Source: Nocardia kruczakiae NBRC 101016
GTDB taxonomy: Bacteria; Actinomycetota; Actinomycetes; Mycobacteriales; Mycobacteriaceae
NCBI RefSeq assembly: GCF_001612965.1
Contig: NZ_BDBL01000048.1
Span: 1 to 64,000, forward strand
Length of the DNA: 64,000 nt
Direction: 5' to 3'
The translations under genes were made by a program, and so were the position numbers. This document shows, in pieces, positions 15,070-24,176 of this stretch. The first letter of the stretch is position 1; the number at the start of each line of letters is the position of its first letter. Below the pieces are notes generated by a model. It was not told where the DNA came from. It made no database searches and worked only from the letters and a program-made list of their open reading frames with translations.

Positions 15070-16536
15070 ATGACTGCCACGCCGTCCATCCTGATCATCG
15101 GCGCCGGATTCGCCGGCCTCGGCATGGCGCTGGAGTTGCAGCGCGCCGGTATCGACAATTTCACCATCGTCGAGAAGGCCGGTGATCTGGGCGGTGTCTG
15201 GCGCGAGAACACCTATCCGGGCGCGGCGTGCGATGTGCCCTCCCCGCTGTACTCGTGGTCGTTCGAACCCAAATCCGACTGGCCGCGCCGGTTTTCGCAG
15301 CAGCGCGACATCCACGCGTATATGCGCGCGGTCGCCGAGAAGCACGATCTGCCGCGCAAGATCCGTTTCGGCATCGAGGTCACCGATGCGGAATTCGATG
15401 CCGTGCGCGGCGTCTGGCAGGTGCGCACGGCCGACGGCGAGACCCTCACCGCCGATGTCCTGATTCCGGCGGTGGGCCAGCTCTCGCGTCCGGCGATGCC
15501 GAACATCCCCGGCGTCGACACCTTCACCGGTCCCGCCTTCCACTCCGCCGAATGGGACCACGATGTCGATCTCACCGGTAAGCGCGTGGCGTGCATCGGC
15601 ACCGGAGCCAGTGCGATTCAATACATTCCGGCCATTCAGCCGACCGTCGGACATCTCACCCTGTTCCAGCGCTCCGCGGCCTGGGTGCTGCCGAAATTCG
15701 ATACCGAATACACCGGCCTCCATCACGCGCTGTTCAAGTACTTTCCGCCCAGCCGGTGGGCCGAACGTTTCGCCATCTGGACCTTCTTCGAGGTCATGGC
15801 GCTGGCCCTGACCGACGTGCCGTGGATCAAACATCCGGTGATCGCGATCGCCGACCGCCATCGCGCCAAGGCCGTACCCGACGAGGAATTGCGCGCCAAG
15901 CTCACTCCGGATTACGCCGCCGGATGTAAGCGCGGCCTGTTCTCCAACGAGTACTTCCCCGCGCTCGCCCAGCCCAATGTCAGCGTGGAGACCACCGCCA
16001 TCGAGGCGGTGACGGCGAACGGGATCCGCACCGCCGACGGCGTCGAGCATCCGGTGGACGTGATCATCTACGGCACCGGATTCAAGGGCACCGAATTCCT
16101 CGCGCCGATGCGCATCTACGGTCTCGGCGGCCGCAAACTGTCCGACGAATGGGCGCCGGAGGGCGCGCGGGCATTCCTGGGTATGTCGGTGCCGGGCTTC
16201 CCGAATCTGTTCATGATGTACGGGCCCAATACCAATGTGGGCTCCGGCTCCATCATCTACATGCTGGAATCACAGGCCCGCTACATCCGGCAGGTGGTGG
16301 AGTACCTGTCCGCCGAACCCGGCCGTTTCCTCGCCGCGCGGCCCGCCGCCGAACAGGCCTGGGACGACTGGTTGCGCAAGCGGCTGGCCGATACGCCGTG
16401 GAACTTCTGCTCCAGCTGGTACCGCAACGCCTCCGGCCGCATCACCAACAACTGGCCCGGCGCCACCCTGCTGTTCCGATGGAAGACACGGCGTTTCGAT
16501 CCGGCCGACTACGCCGAGGGCGTGGCCGGATCCTGA
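15070..16536 (+). CDS. Flavin-containing Baeyer-Villiger-type monooxygenase
   Basis: A 488-residue FAD/NADPH monooxygenase. FAD Rossmann motif IIGAGFAG at residues 8-15, WRENTYPGAACDVPSPLY, the Baeyer-Villiger-type signature FTGPAFHSAEW (FxGxxxHxxxW), a second dinucleotide motif CIGTGASAIQ, and GTGFKGTEF near the end. Expected to insert oxygen into ketones using NADPH and O2; the substrate is not readable. A close paralogue lies at 48492-49967 with many identical blocks. The gene ends against a convergent M28 peptidase gene with a 12-bp inverted repeat at the junction. Confidence 0.92.
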   Translation: MTATPSILIIGAGFAGLGMALELQRAGIDNFTIVEKAGDLGGVWRENTYPGAACDVPSPLYSWSFEPKSDWPRRFSQQRDIHAYMRAVAEKHDLPRKIRFGIEVTDAEFDAVRGVWQVRTADGETLTADVLIPAVGQLSRPAMPNIPGVDTFTGPAFHSAEWDHDVDLTGKRVACIGTGASAIQYIPAIQPTVGHLTLFQRSAAWVLPKFDTEYTGLHHALFKYFPPSRWAERFAIWTFFEVMALALTDVPWIKHPVIAIADRHRAKAVPDEELRAKLTPDYAAGCKRGLFSNEYFPALAQPNVSVETTAIEAVTANGIRTADGVEHPVDVIIYGTGFKGTEFLAPMRIYGLGGRKLSDEWAPEGARAFLGMSVPGFPNLFMMYGPNTNVGSGSIIYMLESQARYIRQVVEYLSAEPGRFLAARPAAEQAWDDWLRKRLADTPWNFCSSWYRNASGRITNNWPGATLLFRWKTRRFDPADYAEGVAGS

Positions 16537-16544
16537 TTCACCAC

Positions 16545-16580
16545 CGCGGTGTTCACAACCGGATGGTGGTGAACACCGCG
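16545..16580. terminator. Inverted repeat at convergent gene ends
   Basis: CGCGGTGTTCAC and GTGAACACCGCG, 12 bp each with a 12-base loop, between the flavoprotein stop and inside the last codons of the opposite peptidase gene. Confidence 0.65.
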
Positions 16581-18790
16581 ACCGCGCTGTCCTGCCGGTA
16601 GTAGATGTCCGCCGGTGCGTCGGCGAGATGCGCGTCGGGGAGCCAGCTGTAATCGACGGCTCGGAGGGTGAGCGGCCCGGCCGGCGCCGTGAGCTCGACC
16701 TCGACCCCCGCGGCGGGCGGCGCGTAGAACCGGACCCCCTCGGCCGGCACCGGCGTGATGTCCCGCCCCGCGACCGTCAGTGAGCGGACCTGCCCGGAAT
16801 ACCGCAGCGCGACGGAGGTGGCTCCGCGCGTGGACCGCAGCCGCATTCGCACGGTGCGCAGATCCGCCTCGGTGCGATCGGAGAGAATTTCGGCCGCCGG
16901 ACCGGAGAGGTCGTGCGCCGGAGCGGCGCCGACGGCGGCCGCGTCCGTCCACAGCTGCGCGAATGCCCCGTGCGGAGAACCGGATTCGACGAATTTCCGC
17001 GTCCACCGATCCGGCGGCGCGGTGGAAATCCACTGCGCCTCGCGGCTGGTCGCATCCAGCGCATAGGACAGTTGCGACATCAGCGGATGCCGAGCGTCGA
17101 ACCGGTCGACCATCGTCCCGGCCGCCGCGAGCGCCACCGTGAGGACCACCGCCGCGACGGGGACCAGAACGCCGCGGCGGCTCGGCCACGCATGGGTCAG
17201 GGTGAGCGTGAACAACCCGCCGAGCACCAGCACCACCGGCGCGGTGAGATAGGCGGCGGCGGCGATTCCGGTCTGCAATGCCGCGTACGCGGTGCCGCCG
17301 GCGAATACCGCCGCCGGGACGAGGAACAGGGTGAGCACCGGCAACCGCAGGCGGTCGGGCACCGTGAACGTCAGCACGACACCGGCGACGGCGGCGAGCG
17401 CCGGGATCACCACCATCACACCGGCCGCGGGTGACAGGGCCGTGACCACCGCACCGATCGCCGTCACCGCGCACAGCACACCCACGGCGGTCGCGGAGGG
17501 CCCGAACAGCCGCCGCGACAGGGCGTACCAGGCGGCCAGGACCGCCACGCAGGCCATCATCACGGCCGCGCCGTAGAACTGCGGCCGGTACGGATCGACG
17601 AACAGCGCGCGGTACTCCGGTCGGATCGCGGTGATCGCCGTCCACAACCCGTAGACGACGCCCATCCCGATCGGAACCGCCAGCAGCGCGGTCGCCGCCG
17701 CACCCAGAGTCCGGCCGATCGTGGCCTCCCCGGTCCGCCGGATCCGCCACACCACCCAGGCCACGAGCAGCACCGAGGCCACCGCGGCCACGATCACCAT
17801 CCACAGCGGCAGTACCACCAGCGCACCGAACGGCAGCGGGAAATACGCGCGATCCGGCTGATCGGCCACGGCCCGCAGGTCCCGCGCCGCGAATTCGCGC
17901 GCCGCGGCGGTGGTGTTGTCACCGAATTGCTGCACGGTGGCGAGGTCGACATGGTCGGGATCGTCGAACGGGTTGTGGTAGTAGGCATTCCGACCGGCGA
18001 AGGCCCAGTCGAGCACCCGGAAGCCGTGCGGATCGAGCGCCGCGAAATCGGTATTGCTCCCGGTCTGGTCACCGCCCAGGGTCGTGGACAGCGAATCGGT
18101 GTTCGGATGCGGAACCCCGGTGACCACGCTGATCAACCCGGCATCGGGATGGCTGAGCCGCCACAGCATCGGCGGACCGCCGGCGCCGCGTGCCTCGTGA
18201 TTGATCACCACACCACCGCGCGGATCGGCGCCGCCGGAACTCGCGAAGGCCTCGGCGCCGAGCAGGCCCACCTCTTCGGCGTCGGTGAGCAGCACCACGA
18301 GATCGTTGCGCGGCCGCAGTCCGCTCGCCCGCAGCGCGCGCACCGTCTCCAGGACGGTCGCGACGCCGGCCCCGTCGTCGTTCGCACCGGGGCCGGGCGG
18401 CACCGAATCATAATGCGCGACAAGATAAATCGTGCCGGTCGCGGCGCGGCCGGGCCAGCGGGCGACGATATTTCCGGCCTGCCCGAGCACCGCTACCGCG
18501 CGATGCGGATCCACCGGATACCTGCCCACCCCGTAGCGGACATCGGTGTCCAGCCCGAGCTCCCGCAGCCGTCCCACCAGATGGTCGCGCACCCGGTCGT
18601 GTTCGGCGGTGCCGACGGGATGCGGCCGCGAGGCGATCTCCCGGATCGTCGCCAGCGCGCGCTCGGCACTGAACTCCCCGGCCGGGGTCGCGACGTCGCG
18701 ATATCCGTGCGGTTGTTGCTCCCAGGCCGTCGCGATCGCGATCAGGACCAGGACAGCGAAGGCCAGCACACCCGATACTCGACGCCCCAT
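16553..18790 (-). CDS. Membrane-bound M28-family metallopeptidase
   Basis: About 745 residues from the ATG at 18790 (MGRRVSGVLAFAVLV, a start-proximal membrane anchor). An M28 aminopeptidase domain follows: HYDSVPPGPGANDDGAG (zinc ligands H and D), LTDAEEVGLLG (catalytic Glu and zinc Glu) and FAGRNAYYHNPFDDPDHVD (distal His). After it come about eight hydrophobic segments and a C-terminal extracytoplasmic domain ending in IYYRQDSAVAVFTTIRL. The layout matches the ERMP1/Pff1-like M28 proteins. Probably an exported aminopeptidase held in the membrane. Divergent from the LLM oxidoreductase, 107 bases apart. Confidence 0.88.
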   Translation of the reverse strand: MGRRVSGVLAFAVLVLIAIATAWEQQPHGYRDVATPAGEFSAERALATIREIASRPHPVGTAEHDRVRDHLVGRLRELGLDTDVRYGVGRYPVDPHRAVAVLGQAGNIVARWPGRAATGTIYLVAHYDSVPPGPGANDDGAGVATVLETVRALRASGLRPRNDLVVLLTDAEEVGLLGAEAFASSGGADPRGGVVINHEARGAGGPPMLWRLSHPDAGLISVVTGVPHPNTDSLSTTLGGDQTGSNTDFAALDPHGFRVLDWAFAGRNAYYHNPFDDPDHVDLATVQQFGDNTTAAAREFAARDLRAVADQPDRAYFPLPFGALVVLPLWMVIVAAVASVLLVAWVVWRIRRTGEATIGRTLGAAATALLAVPIGMGVVYGLWTAITAIRPEYRALFVDPYRPQFYGAAVMMACVAVLAAWYALSRRLFGPSATAVGVLCAVTAIGAVVTALSPAAGVMVVIPALAAVAGVVLTFTVPDRLRLPVLTLFLVPAAVFAGGTAYAALQTGIAAAAYLTAPVVLVLGGLFTLTLTHAWPSRRGVLVPVAAVVLTVALAAAGTMVDRFDARHPLMSQLSYALDATSREAQWISTAPPDRWTRKFVESGSPHGAFAQLWTDAAAVGAAPAHDLSGPAAEILSDRTEADLRTVRMRLRSTRGATSVALRYSGQVRSLTVAGRDITPVPAEGVRFYAPPAAGVEVELTAPAGPLTLRAVDYSWLPDAHLADAPADIYYRQDSAVAVFTTIRL

Positions 18791-18897
18791 CGTGCGATGG
18801 TAGCGGCGGCGACGCGCAAATGGCCGCCACGGCAACGGTTTCGATCCGCCCGAGCACAACGGTGGGATCGCCCGATGCGCGGATTAGCCTCGGTCCG

Positions 18898-19833
18898 ATG
18901 AGCCTTCCAGTTCCGATCGGGGTGTCGGTGTGGCCGCGGCCCGACGCGGCCAACGACGTCGACGAGGTCCTCCGACTCGCCACCGCGGCGCAGCACACCG
19001 GGGTGCACTCGGTGTGGTTCGGGCAGAAATTCGATCTCGATGCGCTGACCCTCGCGGCGGTCGTCGGACTCGCCGTGCCGGAGATCGGGGTGGGCACCTC
19101 CGTGGTGCCGATCAATCCGCGTCATCCGCTGGTCGTCGCGTCGCAGGCCCAGACCGCACAGGCCGCGTCGGGTGGCCGCTTCCGCCTGGGAATCGGATTG
19201 GGCGCTCCGCCACTGGAATCGGCGGCCTTCGGCATCCGGGAGGACAAGCCGGTGCGGCGGCTGCGCGAATATCTGATCGCGCTGCGCCAGGCCATCGAGG
19301 ACGGCACCGTCGATGTCCAGGGCGAGCGGGTGTACGCCCGCCCGCCGATCCCGACGACGGTGCACGGCGGCGGCGATATCCCGCTGCTCGTGGCAGCCAT
19401 GGGCCCGCTGGCGCTGCGGGCCACGGGCGAGGCCGGCGACGGCGTGCTGCCGTTCCTCGCCGGTCCGCGCACGCTGGAATCACATATCGTGCCCACCCTG
19501 CAGCGGGCCCGCCCCGCGAATCCGGTGCGGCCGCTGCAGGTGGTCGCCGGTGTGGTCGCGGTGGTGACCGATCGCGCCGACGAGGTGCGCGAGACCGCGG
19601 CGCAGGCGCTGGGGTTCTACGAGCAATTCGATTCCTACCGTGCGGTTCTCGACCGCGAGGGTGTCGCGCACGCGGTCGATGTGGCGCTGATCGGCGACGA
19701 GGAGCATGTCGCCCGCGGCCTGCGGGCCTATGTCGACGCCGGTGCCACCGAACTGCTGATCCACCAGACCGACCTCGGCGGCGAGGACGATCAGCTGCGC
19801 ACGTGGAAGTTGCTGGCCGAACTCACCGCTTGA
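18898..19833 (+). CDS. LLM-class (luciferase-like, F420-type) oxidoreductase
   Basis: A 311-residue TIM-barrel enzyme with GVSVWPRPDAANDVDEVLRLATAA, IGVGTSVVPINPRHPLVVASQAQT and GRFRLGIGLGAPP, typical of actinobacterial LLM proteins that use F420 (or FMN). The ATG at 18898 starts right at the conserved region; the frame open from 18820 adds a non-conserved stretch. The physiological substrate is unknown. Its stop codon lies inside one arm of a terminator hairpin shared with the universal stress gene. Confidence 0.85.
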   Translation: MSLPVPIGVSVWPRPDAANDVDEVLRLATAAQHTGVHSVWFGQKFDLDALTLAAVVGLAVPEIGVGTSVVPINPRHPLVVASQAQTAQAASGGRFRLGIGLGAPPLESAAFGIREDKPVRRLREYLIALRQAIEDGTVDVQGERVYARPPIPTTVHGGGDIPLLVAAMGPLALRATGEAGDGVLPFLAGPRTLESHIVPTLQRARPANPVRPLQVVAGVVAVVTDRADEVRETAAQALGFYEQFDSYRAVLDREGVAHAVDVALIGDEEHVARGLRAYVDAGATELLIHQTDLGGEDDQLRTWKLLAELTA

Positions 19834-19864
19834 TCACATCATCCTCACCGCCCGATCAAGCGGT
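19825..19864. terminator. Bidirectional terminator containing both stop codons
   Basis: ACCGCTTGATC and GATCAAGCGGT, 11 bp each with an 18-base loop. The TGA of the LLM gene sits in the left arm and the stop of the opposite Usp gene in the right arm. Confidence 0.7.
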
Positions 19865-20710
19865 GCGGGGCCGGGCGATGACGATCGGGCATTCGACGCT
19901 GTGCATCAGCGCCTGACTGGTGGAACCCAGCGTCATCCCGGGAAATCCGCCCTTGCCATGGCTGCCGACCACGACGAGTTGCGCGGCGGCGGATTCGTCG
20001 AGGATGCGCCGCACCGGCCGATCCTCGACGACGATCCGCCGCACCGAAATCGGTTCGTCCGGATCCTCGTGCGCGGCCAGGGCGGCGTCGAGGAGCCGAT
20101 TGCCCTCCTCTTCCAGGGCCGCCGGGGAGGGGTAGTCGCCGAACCGCTGCCAGGTGTGCACCACCACCAGATCGGTCCGGCGCCGCCGCGCCTCGTCGAC
20201 GGCGATCGCGAGAGCCTGTGCGCTGCACGGGGAATCGTCGTATCCGACGAGCACCGGCCGTTCGGAACCGAGCAGCGGATCCGCCGGCACCACGGCGACC
20301 GTGCCGCGAGCGTGCCGTACCAGTGCCGTACTGACCGAGCCGAGCAGGCTGCGCTGATATGCCCCGAGCCCGCGCGCGCCGACCACCACCAGGCGGGCCT
20401 CGTCGGCCTGGGAGAGCAACGCGGGAATGATCGGCGCGTCGATGACGGCGGTGTCGATATCGATTGTCGGGGCGATATCGGCCGCCACCCGAGCGGCCTG
20501 CGCGACGGCGCGCTGCGCCTGCTCGCGCGAGCGCTCGTGGTAGGCGCACACGCCCTCGTCCGCGGCACGGTCCTGCGGAACCGGCGGCACCGCCGAGATC
20601 ACTTCCAGCGGGACCCGGTGCAGCGCCGCATCATTCGCGGCCCAGCGCGCGGCCCGCAGCGCGTCGTCGGAACTGTCGACTCCCACCACCACGGGCGCCT
20701 TCGAGGCCAT
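19856..20710 (-). CDS. Tandem-domain universal stress protein
   Basis: About 284 residues from ATG 20710 (AAGGTGGG upstream). Two UspA domains of about 140 residues each: the first starts APVVVGVDSSDDAL and has GARGLGAYQRSLLGSVS, the second has PVLVGYDDSPCSAQAL and GSHGKGGFPGMTLGSTS. Both keep the G-2x-G-9x-G-S/T ATP-binding pattern. In mycobacteria such proteins belong to the dormancy response. Here the gene is divergent from an Acg-type nitroreductase across 136 bases, a pairing also typical of dormancy loci, but I found no DosR-box match in that gap. Confidence 0.93.
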   Translation of the reverse strand: MASKAPVVVGVDSSDDALRAARWAANDAALHRVPLEVISAVPPVPQDRAADEGVCAYHERSREQAQRAVAQAARVAADIAPTIDIDTAVIDAPIIPALLSQADEARLVVVGARGLGAYQRSLLGSVSTALVRHARGTVAVVPADPLLGSERPVLVGYDDSPCSAQALAIAVDEARRRRTDLVVVHTWQRFGDYPSPAALEEEGNRLLDAALAAHEDPDEPISVRRIVVEDRPVRRILDESAAAQLVVVGSHGKGGFPGMTLGSTSQALMHSVECPIVIARPRTA

Positions 20711-20779
20711 GCGTCCCACCTTCCGAGCGGTTCACGAACGTTCCAGGGCGAAGACACCCCCACCCTACCGGCCGCGATG

Positions 20780-20807
20780 GTGACAACTGCGATACTGGCA
20801 ATACTCT
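20780..20807 (+). promoter_or_regulatory. Possible promoter for the Acg-like gene
   Basis: GTGACA, 16-base spacer, TACTCT, about 40 bases before the ATG. Weak match to the housekeeping consensus. Confidence 0.3.
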
Positions 20808-20846
20808 GGCGAATGCACCCGACGAAATATCGCTCTGGGAGGCATC

Positions 20847-21821
20847 ATGCAGCACGTTCCCGACCGCTCGACCATCGTCGCGGCCCTGCGGCTGGCCGCC
20901 CGCGCCCCGTCCGTGCACAACACCCAGCCGTGGCACTGGGATTTCGACGGGACCCGCCTGCACCTGTTCAGCGATTCCACCCGGCAACTGAAGGTGGCCG
21001 ATCCGAGCGGGCGGCAGGAGGTGATCAGCTGCGGCGCCAATCTGCACCACGCCCGGATCGCCTTCGCCGAGCAGGGACATCCGATCACGGTGTCCTACGT
21101 TCCCGAGGAAGGGCTGCACGACCTGCTGGCCGTCGCCGAATTCGAGCCGCCGCGCGCGCCGTCGGACCGGGAACGGGCCCTCGCCGCCGCGATCCGCGCG
21201 CGCCGCACCGACCGGCTTCCGATGTCGGCGCCCGACCGGCCGGAGCTGGTGCGGGAGCTGCGGGAGGTGGCCGAGATCGACGGCGTGCGGCTGAACGCGG
21301 TCGACGATTCCGTGCGTCCGCGGCTCGCCGCCGCCTCCGAGCAGACCGCCGCCATGCAGCAGTTCGACACCCCGTACCAGAACGAATTACGCTGGTGGAC
21401 AGGTAATTTCGATCTACCGGAAGGTATCCCACCTTCCGCGCTGCCCACCGCGCAGGAGGCCGCGTTGGTCGACGTCGGCCGCGGTTTTCCGATACCGCCC
21501 GGAAGTCCGCACCGCACCGGCGAACCCGATCACGCCACCCTGGTGGTGCTCAGCACCGCCGAGAACACCCCGCACGAATGGCTGGCGACCGGCGAAACCC
21601 TGTCCACCGCCCTGCTGTCCGCCACCGCCGCCGGACTGGCGACCTGCCCCCTCACCCACATCACCGAAATCCCGGCCGCCGTCCGCGCGATCAGCAGCCT
21701 TCTCCCCGACCCCGATCGCATACCCCAGGTACTCATCCGCCTGGGCACCGCACCCCACGACACCTTCGTCCCGCCCACCCCGCGGCGCCCGGTCGAGGAC
21801 TTCCTGTCGTTGCCGCGCTGA
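20847..21821 (+). CDS. Acg-family FMN-binding nitroreductase-like protein
   Basis: A 324-residue member of the Acg (Rv2032) family: an N-terminal nitroreductase fold with ARAPSVHNTQPWHWDF, a degenerate second half, and ATAAGLATCPLTHITEI. M. tuberculosis Acg binds FMN but lacks nitroreductase activity and is thought to sequester flavin; the same may hold here. The ATG at 20847 lies in GGGAGGCATCATG with a good ribosome site. Divergent from the universal stress gene, suggesting joint stress or dormancy control. Confidence 0.88.
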   Translation: MQHVPDRSTIVAALRLAARAPSVHNTQPWHWDFDGTRLHLFSDSTRQLKVADPSGRQEVISCGANLHHARIAFAEQGHPITVSYVPEEGLHDLLAVAEFEPPRAPSDRERALAAAIRARRTDRLPMSAPDRPELVRELREVAEIDGVRLNAVDDSVRPRLAAASEQTAAMQQFDTPYQNELRWWTGNFDLPEGIPPSALPTAQEAALVDVGRGFPIPPGSPHRTGEPDHATLVVLSTAENTPHEWLATGETLSTALLSATAAGLATCPLTHITEIPAAVRAISSLLPDPDRIPQVLIRLGTAPHDTFVPPTPRRPVEDFLSLPR

Positions 21822-21954
21822 GGCGCGTCGCCGCCCGGAAGCGAGACGGATCGCACCGTTGACCCGAGCGTGAATTGCTGAGAAGGTTTGCATGTCACCT
21901 TTTCAGTGACGCCGCCGCGCCGGCGGCCGGAAGCTCCTGCGCGAGAGGGAAACG

Positions 21955-22704
21955 ATGGGCAACGTGAGCCGGACCTCCCTGCTCCACCGTTATGTGGGCG
22001 ACCGGCGCTTCTTGCTGGCTCTACCGCGGGCGGTCGGCCTGCAGATCCTGCATCCCTCGATCGCCGCGGCGCTCGACGAACACATGCCACCCATGCGGCT
22101 GTGGTACCACAAGCGGCGCACCGTATCCCGGACCATCCGGGCGGCCTACGAGGACCGCGACCACAGCCACTTCATACTCGGCATGCATCAGCACGTGAAA
22201 GGCGTGGACGACCACGGCGTGCGCTATCACGCACTGAAGCCCGAGCTGTTCTTCTTCCAGCACGCCACGTACGTGGAGACACTGGTCTTCGCGACCAACG
22301 CGCTCATCACTCCCCTCTCCGACCGCGACCACGAGCGGCTCTACGAGGAATGCTGCGAGTGGTACCTCCGCTTCGGGGTGTCGGCGCGCAACATGCCGGC
22401 GGACTGGGCCGCGTTCGTCGACTATTTCGAGCAGACCTGCGCCGCGCAGTTGCGCCTCGGTCCGGCCGCACGAACCTTCGCTCCCGAGGTGATCCGGCCG
22501 ACCGCCTGGATCCCTCGCTACCTCCCCACTTTCGCCGTCCGCGAGGTCCTCCACCCGCGCGCCCGCGACCTGTTCGGCGTCCACCCGGAACCCGGCGACC
22601 AGGCCGCCTTCCGCTCCTACGCCAGGGGCCTGCGCCTGGGCGCGGCCGTCGCCCCGTCCTGGTTGCGCTACCTCCCGTCGGCGCGAGCCACCCTGGCGAG
22701 CTAG
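21955..22704 (+). CDS. MpaB/DUF2236-family oxygenase
   Basis: A 249-residue protein with the family features GDRRFLLALPRAVGLQILHPSIAAALDEH, YHALKPELFFFQHATYVETL and FVDYFEQTCAAQL. Members are histidine-rich, helical, putative haem oxygenases related to latex-clearing protein and MpaB of mycophenolic acid synthesis. Substrate unknown. The start follows GAGAGGGAAACG. The next feature downstream is a tRNA gene, 135 bases away. Confidence 0.85.
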   Translation: MGNVSRTSLLHRYVGDRRFLLALPRAVGLQILHPSIAAALDEHMPPMRLWYHKRRTVSRTIRAAYEDRDHSHFILGMHQHVKGVDDHGVRYHALKPELFFFQHATYVETLVFATNALITPLSDRDHERLYEECCEWYLRFGVSARNMPADWAAFVDYFEQTCAAQLRLGPAARTFAPEVIRPTAWIPRYLPTFAVREVLHPRARDLFGVHPEPGDQAAFRSYARGLRLGAAVAPSWLRYLPSARATLAS

Positions 22705-22839
22705 CCACCGGCTCACCACACGCTAGACTGACCACGCCTGATCGTCACCCCCGGGAGACCCAGGCACCGTGGACCACTGCGAGACAGATGCGAAAGCCGT
22801 TGCGAAACGGGACTTTCCACACTTTCCCGCACGCTCCAC

Positions 22840-22912
22840 GCCCTCGTAGCTCAGGGGATAGAGCACCGCTCTCCTAAAGCGGGTGTCGCAGGTTCGAATC
22901 CTGCCGAGGGCA
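22840..22912 (+). tRNA. tRNA-Arg (anticodon CCT)
   Basis: A 73-base cloverleaf. Acceptor stem GCCCTCG/CGAGGGC, D-arm TAGCTCAGGGGATAGAGC, anticodon arm with loop CTCCTAA (CCT at 22873-22875, reading AGG), and T-arm GCAGGTTCGAATCCTGC. Discriminator base A; CCA is not encoded. No duplicated tRNA 3' end was found nearby, so there is no sign of an integrated element. Confidence 0.97.
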
Positions 22913-23075
22913 CAGCATCAGGGCAGGTCAGGTCACCCTTCCCTCGCGCTCGGTTCGCCGCGCGGAGGGTCTTGCCCACACTCTCGCTCAGCCGCCTCGG
23001 GCGAAGTGGGCATCGAGGCGGTCGGCAACACCGTCGAGTTCGTCCTCGAAGAGGTGGCCGTAGCGCTCGAGCACC
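22913..23075. other. Gene-free stretch after the tRNA
   Basis: No complete gene. A short minus-strand reading (YVGEVLERYGHLFEDELDG and onward) looks protein-like but has no start and joins nothing recognisable. Probably part of the decayed region that follows. Confidence 0.4.
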
Positions 23076-23750
23076 TCACCCACATAGCGCGCGAGTGAGC
23101 AGCCCGCCGATGTCCACGGAAGATGGTGTGCCGGTGAAGGAGTAGGTGACCGCGCGTCCCACGGCGGTGGCGCCGGAAATGGTGGTGAAGCCGCGCACGC
23201 CGCCGATGTGGCCGACATACTGTGCACCGCAAGGAAGTTCGGTGTAGCCGACGCCGAGCCCATAGGACATGCCGTCATGCTTGCCCATGTCCACGCCGTC
23301 GAGCATGGCGCGCAACTGCGGCTGCGGCACTACCTGTCCGGCGAGCAGGGCCAGGTAGAAGCGATTGAGGTCGGCGCCGGTGCTGACCAGCGCACCGGAT
23401 GCCCACGGCAGCGACGGCTCCATCCGGGTGGTGTCGATGACGGTGCCGTCGAGGGTGGCATAACCGATGGGGTGCGGGTCGCGCAGGGCGGTATCGCCGG
23501 TGGCGGGCAGGTAGGTGTTCGACAGTTGCAGCCACCTCGGAAGGAATCGGTGCCCCGCTGACGATGTCGGCCCGCCCGGCGGTCGCAACGCGGGTGTCGC
23601 CGCGCTGGGTCACCGTGGCAACACCCCCGGCCGCCCCTGAGCGGACCACCGCGTCGAGGTCGGCCTGCACGGCATCCAACCGGAGGGGACCTGTGGGTTC
23701 AGCCGCGCCGGTCGCCGAGGCGGACAGCAGCAGAGCGACAGTGCAGATCG
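23076..23750 (-). pseudogene. Relic of a secreted serine hydrolase (beta-lactamase/D-Ala-D-Ala carboxypeptidase fold)
   Basis: Two frames together give a broken protein. The upstream frame has a signal-peptide-like stretch (VALLLSASATGAAEP) and then DAVQADLDAVVRSGAAGGVATVTQ; the downstream frame has NTYLPATGDTALRDPHPIGYA, SLPWASGALVSTGADLNRFYLALL and the HIGGVRGF motif near the end. The middle of the family, which carries the SxxK nucleophile and the YxN motif, is missing at the frame change near 23540, and there is no start codon for the signal peptide. The active site is therefore lost. It lies next to a second relic downstream of the tRNA. Confidence 0.8.
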
Positions 23751-24040
23751 AAACAGCCGGTGACCGTAGGGATCGATGAATTGTCCAGCCCGGTCACCGT
23801 AGAAGGTGTCCGACAGCGGATGGAACTCGGTCGCGCCGGCCCCGAGGGCCAGAGTCGATGGCGACACGATCCCCATGTCCGGATGTTCGCCGGCGAGGTG
23901 GACCTCGGTGTCACCGATGCGCAGGCCGATCGCCAGAACACCCCCCCGGCAACGGAATTCGGCTGATGCCCACAGCGCCGAAGACGTCGCGATACCGATT
24001 CGCGGCTTCGATGATCGGCCTCTTTCGGTATGTGCGTCCA
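23745..24040 (-). pseudogene. Relic of a VOC/PhnB-type glyoxalase-fold gene
   Basis: Pieces of a PhnB-like protein lie in two frames on the minus strand: IIEAANRYRDVFGAVGISRIPLP, then after a run of seven G (C on the plus strand near 23941-23947) LRIGDTEVHLAGEHPDMG, AGATEFHPLSDTFYGDRAG and FIDPYGHRLF. A stretch of about 20 residues normally found between LALG and AGAT is absent. So at least one frameshift at the homopolymer and one internal deletion have occurred. The C-terminal end runs directly into the signal-peptide region of the hydrolase relic. Confidence 0.7.
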
Positions 24041-24176
24041 TACCTGAGGCGACGAATCAGCGACCCGAAGTGTGAGGCGTCCCCCGAGATCGTGAAACAG
24101 GTTGTCTCGGCAACTTTTGCATTCGGCGAAAACGCGTAGAATTCCAGCAGGTCGGGACAGTTATTTGGAGCCCATC

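Noticed and set aside
20711-20846. DosR box between the Usp and Acg-like genes
   Set aside because: No sequence resembling the GGGACTT/AAGTCCC palindrome was found by eye.
22840-22912. tRNA-Arg as attachment site of an integrated element
   Set aside because: No duplicated tRNA 3' end, integrase or phage gene was found in the window.
23076-23588. Functional beta-lactamase gene
   Set aside because: The nucleophile and YxN motifs are missing and the frame is broken; only the C-terminal part is recognisable.
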